Of a stretch of DNA of 64,000 nt, positions 8,256 through 17,118 are shown piece after piece. Location: the IMG/VR virus record IMGVR_UViG_3300031687_000001, positions 62,001 to 126,000 of that record; one strand, given 5' to 3'. The position numbers and the translations under genes were made by a program. The notes beneath the pieces were generated by a model that did no database searches, had not been told where the DNA came from, and was given only the letters and a program-made list of their open reading frames with translations. Position 1 is the stretch's first letter; the number at the start of each line of letters is the position of its first letter. Source of the stretch: a virus.

Positions 8256-9362
8256 TTAGCTTATACCAGCTAATTTTTTAAGGTTAATGATATCTGCATT
8301 ACTTTCAGTACTTTGATCGTGTGTGCTAGTTTTATCACCTGTGACCTCGCTAGTGCGAGACTCATTAAGTTTTTGCGTAGTGCGTTTAGTCGTTGAAACA
8401 GTTTCATTCAAAACCGTACCAATGTACTTGTCATATGCTACAGTAAGTTTGCTAGTAGCAACACTTTCAAGTAGATTCGACATTAACTCACGCTTGTCCT
8501 TCGACAAGGGCTTTAATAAATCAGCCATTACAGAATTACGTTCAGCGCGTTCATTAACTCGCTTTAGTTTTTTGTTGGTTGATTCAATTAATGTTTCTTT
8601 TTCAGAAATAGTAGATGCTGATTCTGCCAAAGCAGTTTTCATATCTAATAATTCAAGGCTCAATTTTGAAACCTGTGTGCCTTCTGCTAAATGTGAACTC
8701 ATAAATTCAGTTGCAAAAGTTTCAAAAATCTTGCGTCCAAACATGTTTTCTTTAGCTAACATGATATCTTCTTTAAGAGTGCTTAACTCGCCAGTCACTG
8801 TTGATTCAACAATGCTCGCTAATTTTGCGCTTGCTTTAGAGATGAATTCACGCTTCGTCTCGGCAATCATTTTCTTGCCTTCTTTTACCAATTTAACTTT
8901 CTCTGTTAACAGGTCTTGTTTGTCTTGGTGGAAATCGTTAAGTTCAGTAGTTAGTTGCTCCATTACAAAGTCTTCTAACTTTTCAAAGTTTCCTTCTTGA
9001 AGTTTACGATCATCGCGCAATTCTGTAATTTCTTTCTTTAAAGTTTCCATTACAAAAGTGTCCAGCATCTTAGCATGTTCTGCAACTTGGCTTGCATAAG
9101 CCACCTTTGCTTCTACTGCTGCTTTTTTGTCTGCTGCGAATTCGCGCAATTCCGTTGTAATTGTATCTGACATCATTGCGTCTAGTGCTTCCACCATTTG
9201 CTGCTTGTCAGTTTCATAACGTGTTGCGAACTCTTCACGAAGTTCATTAGTCAATTCTTCACGTGCTTCAGTTAACTTGGTTTCCCAAGCTTCTGTTAGT
9301 GTAGAACGAACTTCTTCTGAAAGAACTTCTGAACTTAGGAGTTGTTCAATTGCATTTGCCAT
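8256..9362 (-). CDS. gp22: Prohead core scaffolding protein, T4 gp22-like
   Basis: A 368-aa, highly charged, largely helical protein with long coiled-coil stretches (ETKLTEAREELTNELREE and similar). This is typical of the gp22 scaffold that forms the inner prohead core and is digested by gp21. Its place between gp21 and gp23 matches the T4 order. It overlaps gp21 by one base, which suggests translational coupling. The C-terminal region becomes Ser/Thr-rich and then ends in a short hydrophobic segment (IINLKKLAGIS), a plausible capsid-contact tail. Confidence 0.9.
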   Translation of the reverse strand: MANAIEQLLSSEVLSEEVRSTLTEAWETKLTEAREELTNELREEFATRYETDKQQMVEALDAMMSDTITTELREFAADKKAAVEAKVAYASQVAEHAKMLDTFVMETLKKEITELRDDRKLQEGNFEKLEDFVMEQLTTELNDFHQDKQDLLTEKVKLVKEGKKMIAETKREFISKASAKLASIVESTVTGELSTLKEDIMLAKENMFGRKIFETFATEFMSSHLAEGTQVSKLSLELLDMKTALAESASTISEKETLIESTNKKLKRVNERAERNSVMADLLKPLSKDKRELMSNLLESVATSKLTVAYDKYIGTVLNETVSTTKRTTQKLNESRTSEVTGDKTSTHDQSTESNADIINLKKLAGIS

Positions 9363-10003
9363 TATTTTCTCCTAAAATCTAGGTTATTGATCATTTTAAG
9401 TACCTCTTCCTGGAGATACTTTTCGGCTTTTGTATCGTGATTTATAGCTTTCGCAACATCCATAATAATGTCGCTACGTCTGCCATTCATGATAGCCTCG
9501 TAGAGTGGATCTGGATATGCATCTGGAGCACTTGGATTCGCAACGATATCTACCGTTACAATTTCAAATTCCGACACATTACCATTGTCACCTACGTTAC
9601 CACTACCGCGACTCGATACGCCTAATTTTACACCATTGTCCAACAAAGTTTTACATATGTTGCCCATTGGCGTTGGTAATAATTTTAGCTTGCCATAACC
9701 ATCATTCCCGTTCATCCACATTTTTTCAATGATGTGTGATACTCGGTCCAAATTCACTTGTAGATCATCTGGATGGTCTGCTTCGCCCAACACTGAATAT
9801 CCACCTTGAATCTTTTCTTGAACAGAATTAACTGCTCGTCTGATTTCAGAGGCTGGATATACGCGTTGATTTTGGTTGCGTGCATCACCTTGAACAAAAA
9901 TACCTTCCATATACAAATCCTTACCACCTTTGCCGTTATCCACAGCTTCAGTAACAATGTTTGCTTGATCGAAAGTTAAATGTTCATTCAGTGTATTGCG
10001 CAT
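9362..10003 (-). CDS. gp21: Prohead maturation protease, T4 gp21-like
   Basis: A 213-aa serine protease of the herpesvirus-assemblin-like fold. It degrades the scaffold and trims head proteins. Visible landmarks are GEADHP (His77, the expected catalytic His) and GVSSRG (Ser130/131, the expected nucleophile region), with NQNQRVYP upstream, all conserved in gp21. Length matches T4 gp21 (212 aa). It lies in the standard order acidic core protein - gp21 - gp22 - gp23. Confidence 0.92.
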   Translation of the reverse strand: MRNTLNEHLTFDQANIVTEAVDNGKGGKDLYMEGIFVQGDARNQNQRVYPASEIRRAVNSVQEKIQGGYSVLGEADHPDDLQVNLDRVSHIIEKMWMNGNDGYGKLKLLPTPMGNICKTLLDNGVKLGVSSRGSGNVGDNGNVSEFEIVTVDIVANPSAPDAYPDPLYEAIMNGRRSDIIMDVAKAINHDTKAEKYLQEEVLKMINNLDFRRK

Positions 10004-10005
10004 TT

Positions 10006-10857
10006 TTATTGTTTCATACCGCGCTTCTCAGCACCATGACCGCGAGTTTCTGGCTTCAATGAAGCGCCTTCGCCAGGATGTGTTACACCCATGTCTTTTG
10101 CTGATTCGTCTGATAAGCCTTTCTTAGAGCCTTCAGATCCTTTTGCGCCAGTTGGAATTACTTTTCCACCCATGTCATTTTTGCCTGCAACTGGTGATGC
10201 TTTACCGTCATCTCCTGCTGGCATTTCTGAAGGATGCATTCCATCTTTACCAATCTTTGTAAGATCAGCGGCTTCTTCTAATTCTTCTGCTTCATCAGAT
10301 TCGAATGCTAACTGCTCTTCGAACTCTTCTTCTGCTTCTGGCTCAATGTCAGATGCGAAATCATCGGCTGGAAGTTCGTCAGATAAACCTGCTTCTTCTT
10401 CATCACCTAGATCATCGCCCATCAACTGTGCGAATTCTGCTTTTAAATCAGCAAGTGCATCTTCAACGCTTAACATTGCGTCTTCAATTCCTGCTTCTGA
10501 TTCTGGCTCCATGTCGCCTTCAGCGTCCATGTCCATATCCATTTCATCGTCAGATGCTAGTTCGAATTCTGCTTCACCTTCAGCATCAAATTCTTCTTCT
10601 TCACCTTCGTCTTCCATTGCATACTCTTCTTCTGCTGCAATTTCTTCTTCGAATGAATCAACATCTTCGTCGAAATAAGATTCTTCAATCTCTTCTTCTG
10701 AAATGTCATCTTCGACGATTTCATCTTGCTCCACAAGACCTGACCAGATCTCACGAGCTTTGTCTACAAAAGCTTCATGTAACAAATCAGATGCAACTTC
10801 ACCTTCTCCGTTTACTAGGCTCTCAATGATCTTTGAATAACGATCTTGTACGCTCAT
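10006..10857 (-). CDS. Highly acidic prohead core protein (gp67/gp68 position)
   Basis: A 283-aa protein. The N-terminal ~45 residues (SKIIESLVNGEGEVASDLLHEA) look like the small T4-like prohead core proteins. The middle is extremely rich in Glu and Asp, and the C-terminal ~80 residues are Gly/Lys-rich. In T4 the small genes 67 and 68 sit between gp20 and gp21, and this gene occupies that slot. An internal core role, probably followed by gp21 cleavage, is inferred. It is much longer than T4 gp67 (80 aa) or gp68 (141 aa). A GGAG site precedes the ATG. Confidence 0.7.
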   Translation of the reverse strand: MSVQDRYSKIIESLVNGEGEVASDLLHEAFVDKAREIWSGLVEQDEIVEDDISEEEIEESYFDEDVDSFEEEIAAEEEYAMEDEGEEEEFDAEGEAEFELASDDEMDMDMDAEGDMEPESEAGIEDAMLSVEDALADLKAEFAQLMGDDLGDEEEAGLSDELPADDFASDIEPEAEEEFEEQLAFESDEAEELEEAADLTKIGKDGMHPSEMPAGDDGKASPVAGKNDMGGKVIPTGAKGSEGSKKGLSDESAKDMGVTHPGEGASLKPETRGHGAEKRGMKQ

Positions 10858-11052
10858 TTTATATTCTCCGTTTAATAAAATTTTATTTTATAAATCTATT
10901 TATTTAATCCCGTAGGCTACTAGGGAACTAATTTATTACATTAGTATTTAATACTTTTTGCCTATAACTAGCCAATAACGCGTTTAAAATCGCGTTTTTA
11001 TAAAAATAATACATTATAATACAATCTATTACTTTTATTTATCAACTTTTAT
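10858..11052 (-). promoter_or_regulatory. Intergenic region with late-type boxes and a hairpin
   Basis: The 195-bp gap in the head operon carries minus-strand AATAAATA (10897-10904) and GATAAATA (11036-11043). It also holds the inverted repeat AACGCG (10977-10982) / CGCGTT (10991-10996) with an 8-nt loop. The GC-rich stem in an AT-rich gap suggests an mRNA processing or attenuation element. A T-run follows only in the plus direction. Confidence 0.4.
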
Positions 11053-11241
11053 TTACTCTGATGGCTTACCATACATTGCTGTATTAACAGACTGCTCATC
11101 TTCATATTCTGCTTTAGCCAATTCGCGCTTATTACGAATCTTATTTAAATGCTTCAAAGTCAGACGTGGGCGACGAGTATCGTCAATATCCCACTTGTCT
11201 TCATCATTTCTTTCATCAATTGCTAATTCATTAAATCTCAT
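11053..11241 (-). CDS. Small conserved head-module protein, 62 aa
   Basis: A 62-aa, charged protein with RRPRLTLKHLNKIRN in the middle, a pattern I associate with short proteins next to the portal gene in marine T4-like phages. It overlaps the 3' end of the portal gene by 11 nt, so it is co-translated with it. By position it could be a gp67-like core component, but it has no decisive motif. Confidence 0.6.
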   Translation of the reverse strand: MRFNELAIDERNDEDKWDIDDTRRPRLTLKHLNKIRNKRELAKAEYEDEQSVNTAMYGKPSE

Positions 11242-12877
11242 TACCTATCTCCCCTTCGCCATCCATGTCTGGTGTTACTTCGTCGAAGTCACCATCGTCA
11301 AACTCTTCATCGTCTAATTCTGTTGCTTCAAATCCATCAACATCACCAGCACGCAATCCTATAGAACCTAAGTCACTACCTGGATCACTAGATTCACCAC
11401 CTTCGTTATTTTCCTTGCGCCATAACATTTCATTTTCTGTAATCTCTGACTCACTAAGCCCAAGATATTTCTTCAGAAGGAACTGTCTGCTCAAATAATC
11501 AACACCCTCTAGATTGCCAAACACTGCTGCTCTTGCTGAATCTAATTCAATCTCTCTGTACTTACTGAAACTCTGTGGCTCTACGAATTTTAAATCAAAC
11601 AAACTACTAGTAACATCAATTCCACGGAACTTCAAAAACATTTTAAATTCATTATCTAATGCAGGACCTAGCAATAACTGAATACGTTCGCAATACTTAC
11701 TAAAGCGATATTCTTGTATCAATGCAGTTCCTAAACGACCATCGTTATATGTCGCTGTTCCATCTTCAGAACCAGTTGGCATATACGAACTCGGTATACG
11801 TAAACCTCTCAATAACTTATTATTGAAGTATTTTAGATCATCAATCTCGCCTAAATTATCACCGCCGGGCAGTACTTCTACCTTAGAACCACGCCCTTCT
11901 GCTGTTTGAGCAAAGAAATAATCTTCCATGATTGATAATGGATTGTATGCAGCATCTACTACACTGCTACCACCACCAGTTTTATTAGGAATTCTAGTCT
12001 GATGAACTTCATTTTTAACGCGTTCAACGAATCCCATAGCCTTATGTGCTGGCATATTACCAACATCGATATAGAATACTCGACGTTCTGGTGCACGTTG
12101 CACACGGTAAATGATGATTGAATCTTCTAGTAATTCTTTTTGCTTATATACTTTAAATACTGATTCAAGTATACTTTGACCAAAGGGCCAACTAGCAGTC
12201 ATACCGTCAGTCATTGAAATATGAACAACATGTGAACTGTCAACCGCATATTCTTCATTAGAATTTCCTGACATTTGATTGCTAGATAATCCAGAGTTAC
12301 TAGTCGTATTAGTAAATCCTGGAGAACTATGCATGTCCATATTTTGAGTATTTCTTGTATCAGTTAATACCATATCATGCAAATTTAAGTTGATATTGCG
12401 CATGATGTATTGATCAATTTCTTTACCATTTGATTCATTTACAACAGCCTTAGTAACATCTTCTGGTGAAACCCAAAATAGTTTAAACGTCTCAGGATCT
12501 CTTACAAAGAAATGATCTCCATATTTAATCGCTGCGCGTATAATATTGAATGCTCTACGCTCAAAATCATTTATGTTACACCATTGCTTTAATGCAGTGG
12601 ATAACGCAGAAACTTCTGCATCAGTTGCTTCTGATTTATAAAATATTTCAAACGGCAATTTAGTTTCAGGACTTGTCTGTGTACTAAATTCTGCAATAGT
12701 ATCCAATGCACCGTTAATTTCAGAATCTTGATCCATCTGATCATATTGCGTATAGCGTTCTGTACGATTCGGCATACCAGAATATACTTCTGGTAGCCAA
12801 CTTTGCCATCTAGATTGCTTGGTCTGTTGACCCGCTTGATTCATGTCGTGCTTCTGAAAATGCTTCTTCCAACTCAT
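11231..12877 (-). CDS. gp20: Portal vertex protein, T4 gp20-like
   Basis: A 548-aa protein that forms the dodecameric portal through which DNA enters and leaves the head. Recognisable gp20 features are the N-terminal YxQYDQMDQDSEINGALD region, KYGDHFFVRD, the RAPERRVFYIDVGNMP strand, and the Thr/Gly-rich tunnel region followed by YMPTGSEDGTATYNDGR. The C-terminal 60 residues are very acidic. Length is close to T4 gp20 (524 aa). It starts a head operon with a late box (12909-12916) 26 nt before the predicted leader end. Confidence 0.95.
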   Translation of the reverse strand: MSWKKHFQKHDMNQAGQQTKQSRWQSWLPEVYSGMPNRTERYTQYDQMDQDSEINGALDTIAEFSTQTSPETKLPFEIFYKSEATDAEVSALSTALKQWCNINDFERRAFNIIRAAIKYGDHFFVRDPETFKLFWVSPEDVTKAVVNESNGKEIDQYIMRNINLNLHDMVLTDTRNTQNMDMHSSPGFTNTTSNSGLSSNQMSGNSNEEYAVDSSHVVHISMTDGMTASWPFGQSILESVFKVYKQKELLEDSIIIYRVQRAPERRVFYIDVGNMPAHKAMGFVERVKNEVHQTRIPNKTGGGSSVVDAAYNPLSIMEDYFFAQTAEGRGSKVEVLPGGDNLGEIDDLKYFNNKLLRGLRIPSSYMPTGSEDGTATYNDGRLGTALIQEYRFSKYCERIQLLLGPALDNEFKMFLKFRGIDVTSSLFDLKFVEPQSFSKYREIELDSARAAVFGNLEGVDYLSRQFLLKKYLGLSESEITENEMLWRKENNEGGESSDPGSDLGSIGLRAGDVDGFEATELDDEEFDDGDFDEVTPDMDGEGEIGNEI

Positions 12878-12908
12878 AGTAATTTACCTTTTAATTTCAT
12901 TATGATAG

Positions 12909-12916
12909 TATTTATG
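12909..12916 (-). promoter_or_regulatory. Late promoter CATAAATA for the portal/head operon
   Basis: The minus strand reads CATAAATA; the predicted start near 12903 gives a 26-nt leader to the portal ATG at 12877. Confidence 0.6.
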
Positions 12917-12924
12917 CTTTTAAA

Positions 12925-14985
12925 TTATGCCGTTTTATTAGTATTATCAACTGCTCGTTTATAGTCATTAGATCTCTGTATGCTCTTCATAGCGGATTTC
13001 ATCTGGTTGAGAACCGCTACAGTTTGCTGTTTTGTTTTTATAATCTCTTCTATATGCTGCGACATCTTATTATCCCCAATATTAACAGGATCTTGCATCA
13101 TTTTTGTTTTATTCGTATCTGTCATTCTGCCATTCTCATTTGGTGTATCCAATCTTGTACTTTTACTTGTACCTGTACCTGTATTATTGGCAGTGGGTTC
13201 TGGCATATTTCCTTCTGTCATTGGTGTTATTGAGTGCTTTTTTCTAAACGCCTTCAACTCATCTGTGTTGCCTGATTGCTCTAGTCTAGACTCCATAAGT
13301 CTAATCTGGTAATCTTTAAATGTTTCATCGTCTTTCTTGTAAAGCAAGTTAGTCTCTGGTTCATTTGATCTGTTTAATAAGTTTTTCATAGACTCTGTTC
13401 CAGATTTCAATCCATTTGCAAGTTTTTCTGCCATATTAGATGCTTCATCTAAGTTATAAACAAACGCATCTTGAATTATCATGAATGTTTTTTTCATATT
13501 GTTCATCGCGACTGTCATTGCACCAGATGTGACTGATTTCTCTTCTATTTCTTTAAGATATGTGGCGTACTCACTTTTGCTCATACCAATCAATTTTTTC
13601 ATTTGTTTGTCTACCATAACACCACCAGCTTTCAACTGTTGAATGATATGCTGAACCGAACCAACTACTACATTACTTGACCCTACTTCTGCATCACGCA
13701 TCTTTGCCATCTCTTTAACGAGCATCTTATTTGCGCCATCTATATCGCCAGACCTAAACACCTCATTGACTCTATCAGTGAATCCATTATTTGCAGCATC
13801 GAGTGCTGTAGCCAAATCTGGTCCCAATGCAACTGCCATATCAAAATCTGCTGGGGTGTCTGCCACTCTAAAGATATAATCATTAAATCTATCAGATATA
13901 TCTTTTCCGACAGGACCCATAGAACTTTCAAGTAGTGCAAATTGTGATATGAACGATCGTGCTACTTCTGCGTGTCCGCCTCCCGCTTTATCCATTGTTG
14001 CCAATGCTGCTGCAACTTGTGGTTGCGATAATGAGGCTAAGCGTTTCTGTAATATTTCTGATCTATTCTCACCTGTCAAACTTGCTAATGCGGTTGTTTC
14101 AATCATCAAATTATGAAATCCTAATTCAACACTATCTTGAGTGCTTAATAATGCCATATCTTTAGATAATGTCATACGCTGTATGTTTACATAATCAGCT
14201 AAAACTTCTGCCATTTCTGCCGATCTTAAACCGTAGTCACCAAATTTATCACCTGTCTCATTGACCGACTTGAACATTGATGTAAATGCAGTCGTACCAC
14301 TTGATACCCCATTGCCCAATGACTGAAATGCAACGCCATTTTGACTAACTAGTTTGGTTAATTCAGTATATGTTAGACCTGATGCTATCGCTGATTGCTT
14401 CAATGTTTCATATGGAGATGTATCGCCAAACATGATTGCACCAGAATTTATCATAGTCTCTTGTGCTTTTGCAAATTGTTCTATTTGTCCGACTTGAAAG
14501 CCTGCCCATGCTAATGCTGTACCGGCAAGTGCACCAACTCCAATGCCTGCGGTTTTTAATAACTTCCCTGCCTTAGAGTTTGCATCAATGTCCTTTGTCA
14601 TTCCCTTTGCACTACCAGAAATAGCCCCAACCATATCGCCAAGCATATCTACCATTGAAGTAAGTGGTGCATCAGTATTACTAAATTTGTCAACCGCATT
14701 TTTAGTTGATTTTGCTGCACCAACTAGTTTTTTGTCTAGAGATTCTTTCTTTGCTATCGATACTTCTTCATTACTTGAAGCATATTCCTTTGCAATTCCT
14801 TGAATATCATCGGATAACTGTGCTGTATTTACCGTACCTGTCTTTATATGCTTTGCTATTACACTTGACATAAGATTAGATGTACCAGTTAATTCTGCTA
14901 TTTTACTGAGTGTTTCTTCACTAGCCCATTTAGGTATTTGTATTGATATTCCTTCAACTTCGATAGTGTGTGTTTTATCCGCCAT
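12925..14985 (-). CDS. Putative tape-measure-like protein, paralogue 1 (686 aa)
   Basis: A 686-aa Ala/Met/Ser/Gly-rich helical protein with an N-terminal motif WASEETLSKIAEL. A hydrophobic Gly/Ala segment near residues 145-170 (GIGVGALAGTALAWAGF) could be membrane-active. A long helical region follows, ending in a polar Thr/Asn-rich tail. This architecture resembles tail tape-measure proteins, which sit inside the tube and enter the host membrane. Its upstream neighbour has exactly the same length and matching landmarks, so the two are paralogues. The start overlaps the neighbour's end by 11 nt. It is next to the portal and the gp26-like chaperone candidate. A direct tape-measure role is inferred, not proven. 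Confidence 0.55.
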   Translation of the reverse strand: MADKTHTIEVEGISIQIPKWASEETLSKIAELTGTSNLMSSVIAKHIKTGTVNTAQLSDDIQGIAKEYASSNEEVSIAKKESLDKKLVGAAKSTKNAVDKFSNTDAPLTSMVDMLGDMVGAISGSAKGMTKDIDANSKAGKLLKTAGIGVGALAGTALAWAGFQVGQIEQFAKAQETMINSGAIMFGDTSPYETLKQSAIASGLTYTELTKLVSQNGVAFQSLGNGVSSGTTAFTSMFKSVNETGDKFGDYGLRSAEMAEVLADYVNIQRMTLSKDMALLSTQDSVELGFHNLMIETTALASLTGENRSEILQKRLASLSQPQVAAALATMDKAGGGHAEVARSFISQFALLESSMGPVGKDISDRFNDYIFRVADTPADFDMAVALGPDLATALDAANNGFTDRVNEVFRSGDIDGANKMLVKEMAKMRDAEVGSSNVVVGSVQHIIQQLKAGGVMVDKQMKKLIGMSKSEYATYLKEIEEKSVTSGAMTVAMNNMKKTFMIIQDAFVYNLDEASNMAEKLANGLKSGTESMKNLLNRSNEPETNLLYKKDDETFKDYQIRLMESRLEQSGNTDELKAFRKKHSITPMTEGNMPEPTANNTGTGTSKSTRLDTPNENGRMTDTNKTKMMQDPVNIGDNKMSQHIEEIIKTKQQTVAVLNQMKSAMKSIQRSNDYKRAVDNTNKTA

Positions 14986-17035
14986 TCATATTCTCCGTTA
15001 CTGCCGTCTTTTCTATTACTTCGGTTATTTCTTTAATTTTTTTACCAATCATACTATCTAATTGGTGCATATTGTTAAACTTCATACCAACTACATTTAA
15101 CTCATCTACATATACTTTTTTACTACCTATAGGTGAATTAGGATCTTTTATATTAGCATACCATCTACCATTAGGTCGTTGAATTGGAACAGGTCCGCCA
15201 CCTTCTGCAAATTGTCCGGGACTAAAATTCTTGTTTAAAATATTATATGCATTAGTATATGCATTAGCATATGCTGCTTTCTGTTTTAGTGTTTGTGCTT
15301 TCTTATATGCGTCATATGCCTCTTTTACATTATCTGACATATCATCATAATTCTCGTCTGTTACTACACTTCCAGCGCCGCCATTTGACATCATCTTCTG
15401 AGACATATTGGCGCCTGGATTGGTAACTTCGGGTTCTATTGGCTTATCTTCTGTCTTTATCAATCCGATAAATTCAAATGCAGATTGCACTAATCCTAAA
15501 GCACCTGAAAAGCCTTTAACGGCAGTTGCACCAAGTGCATAACCTGGAGTTAATTCGTTCACAACTGTTCTAAATCCAACTCTTGCTGCATCTATTGCAT
15601 CTATTGAACTATCTGCTTGCTCGGTTAATGATTTGACACTCTCTAATCCAGCGTCTAATTGATCTACTGTCAAATCCATAAATGCTTCTGGTGCTATACG
15701 CGCTTGTGCTATTAAATCGTTTGATTGTTGCACTATCGGGTCATCTCCATATCTAGGACTCGCCATTGATATTGATGTTGTTAATTCTTTTACTTTCATA
15801 ACCAATTCTGGTTGTGATAATTTTCCTGTTCCCGCTTGTTCCATTATATCTTTGAATTGAGTAGACACCTCTGGTCCCAGTGTACTCAACATATTAATCA
15901 TATCAGTCGGCATGTTATTTAAAACAGATGCGTCTATATTAATATCTTTCAACATATTGTTAAACACTTGCTCAGTTTGTTCCCCAAACTGCGGACCCAA
16001 TACTGTACTGAATAACATCTTTATATTTGCACCAGTATTTTTAACATTCTCTGCTGCATTTTCACCATATGTCTTTGCTAGATATTCGCCATTCATTGAC
16101 ATTGCTGTCATGAAATCTATGTTTGTCATCGCTTCGCTTCTCATCGCTAATAACGCACTTCGTTGACTACCAAATTTTTCTGCAAGGAAAGTGGTCATCG
16201 CACTACTTGACTCGAAATTCTTTCTTATTTTATCTTTCGTCAATTGACCAAATTGTTCCAATTCACCTGACATATACATTAAATTGGCTTCTTCTAACAA
16301 TCTTGTAGTCATTTGCTCAACGCCATAACCAAAATCGCCCATTGTCTTTGATGTTTCAGATTCTACTTTTCCAGAAAAATCTATAAATTGCTTCGTAGTA
16401 TTCATCAAACCGTCTGGCAGATTTGCAAGCATGGCTTTGTTTCCATTCATGACCTTTGTCATTTCTTGCATACTCATACCAACGCCTGCCAATGATCCTC
16501 TCATTTCAGTATATTGCGACATATCACCAACAACACCACCATAATCAATTACCTGTCTTAATCCTTTTTCTTGCTCCGACATAAGTTTTGCATATATTGC
16601 CGCTACACCGACTGCCGCTACACCAACCCCCACAGCCCCATCAACCACCCATGACACTGCTGCGGCTTTAGGACCTAGAAACTGTGTAAAAGAGGTAATA
16701 CCACCAACGGTAGCAGAAATAGCCCCAACGCTCATCTTCAATAGTTCTGCGGTTGCTTCTAATGGGTCGGTATCTCGCGACACGACAGAGAACATGTTTT
16801 TAGTTCCATCTTCCATCTTTGTAATTAATTTGTTAGTTTTCTTAAATAATTCCTCAGCGTCTTCAAACTCTTTTTTAACAGAATCATAATCAAACTCAAC
16901 ACCTGTCAATGATTGAAATACTTTCTTTAATTTGGCATTCTCGGTGCGTGTGTTAGAGGCAATCTTCCCCAATGTGTCTTCACTTGCCCAAGGATAATCA
17001 TTGTGAATCTTCCTGATGTCGTCTTCTATTGCCAT
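14975..17035 (-). CDS. Putative tape-measure-like protein, paralogue 2 (686 aa)
   Basis: The ATG at 17035 (MAIEDDIRK) is preferred over the upstream Met at 17074, and gives 686 aa, the same as its neighbour. Landmarks are PWASEDTLGKIA near the N-terminus, a Gly/Ala/Val hydrophobic segment (VDGAVGVGVAAVGVAAIYA), YGGVVGDMSQY and GDFGYGVEQM. All have counterparts in paralogue 1 (WASEETLSKIA, GIGVGALAG..., GDYGLRSAEM). A short Gly/Pro-rich C-terminal part carries RPNGRWYANIKDP. It is the first gene behind the late box at 17098-17105. A tape-measure or internal tail role is inferred from the helix-rich, membrane-prone make-up and the adjacent chaperone-like gene. Confidence 0.55.
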   Translation of the reverse strand: MAIEDDIRKIHNDYPWASEDTLGKIASNTRTENAKLKKVFQSLTGVEFDYDSVKKEFEDAEELFKKTNKLITKMEDGTKNMFSVVSRDTDPLEATAELLKMSVGAISATVGGITSFTQFLGPKAAAVSWVVDGAVGVGVAAVGVAAIYAKLMSEQEKGLRQVIDYGGVVGDMSQYTEMRGSLAGVGMSMQEMTKVMNGNKAMLANLPDGLMNTTKQFIDFSGKVESETSKTMGDFGYGVEQMTTRLLEEANLMYMSGELEQFGQLTKDKIRKNFESSSAMTTFLAEKFGSQRSALLAMRSEAMTNIDFMTAMSMNGEYLAKTYGENAAENVKNTGANIKMLFSTVLGPQFGEQTEQVFNNMLKDINIDASVLNNMPTDMINMLSTLGPEVSTQFKDIMEQAGTGKLSQPELVMKVKELTTSISMASPRYGDDPIVQQSNDLIAQARIAPEAFMDLTVDQLDAGLESVKSLTEQADSSIDAIDAARVGFRTVVNELTPGYALGATAVKGFSGALGLVQSAFEFIGLIKTEDKPIEPEVTNPGANMSQKMMSNGGAGSVVTDENYDDMSDNVKEAYDAYKKAQTLKQKAAYANAYTNAYNILNKNFSPGQFAEGGGPVPIQRPNGRWYANIKDPNSPIGSKKVYVDELNVVGMKFNNMHQLDSMIGKKIKEITEVIEKTAVTENMNGG

Positions 17036-17057
17036 AATTAAGTACCTATTTAATGAG

Positions 17058-17065
17058 GATAAATA
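17058..17065 (+). promoter_or_regulatory. Late promoter GATAAATA for the gp26-like gene
   Basis: GATAAATA on the plus strand, 54 nt before the ATG at 17119. It overlaps in range with the opposing minus box at 17098-17105. Confidence 0.5.
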
Positions 17066-17097
17066 TAGATACACACCTATATTATCACTTTACTTAC

Positions 17098-17105
17098 TAT
17101 TTATA
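17098..17105 (-). promoter_or_regulatory. Late promoter TATAAATA for the tape-measure-like pair
   Basis: Exact TATAAATA on the minus strand. The expected start near 17092 leaves a 57-nt leader to the ATG at 17035. It faces the plus box at 17058-17065, so the two mRNAs would have complementary 5' ends over about 20 nt. Confidence 0.65.
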
Positions 17106-17118
17106 TGGAGCAGAAAAA

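Noticed and set aside
10977-10996. Hairpin AACGCG/CGCGTT as a terminator of the head operon
   Set aside because: On the minus strand it lacks a U-tract, and no plus-strand gene needs it; listed only as a possible regulatory hairpin.
17036-17074. Longer start for the upstream tape-measure-like protein
   Set aside because: The extra 13 residues lack a ribosome site, and the start at 17035 gives the same length as the paralogue.
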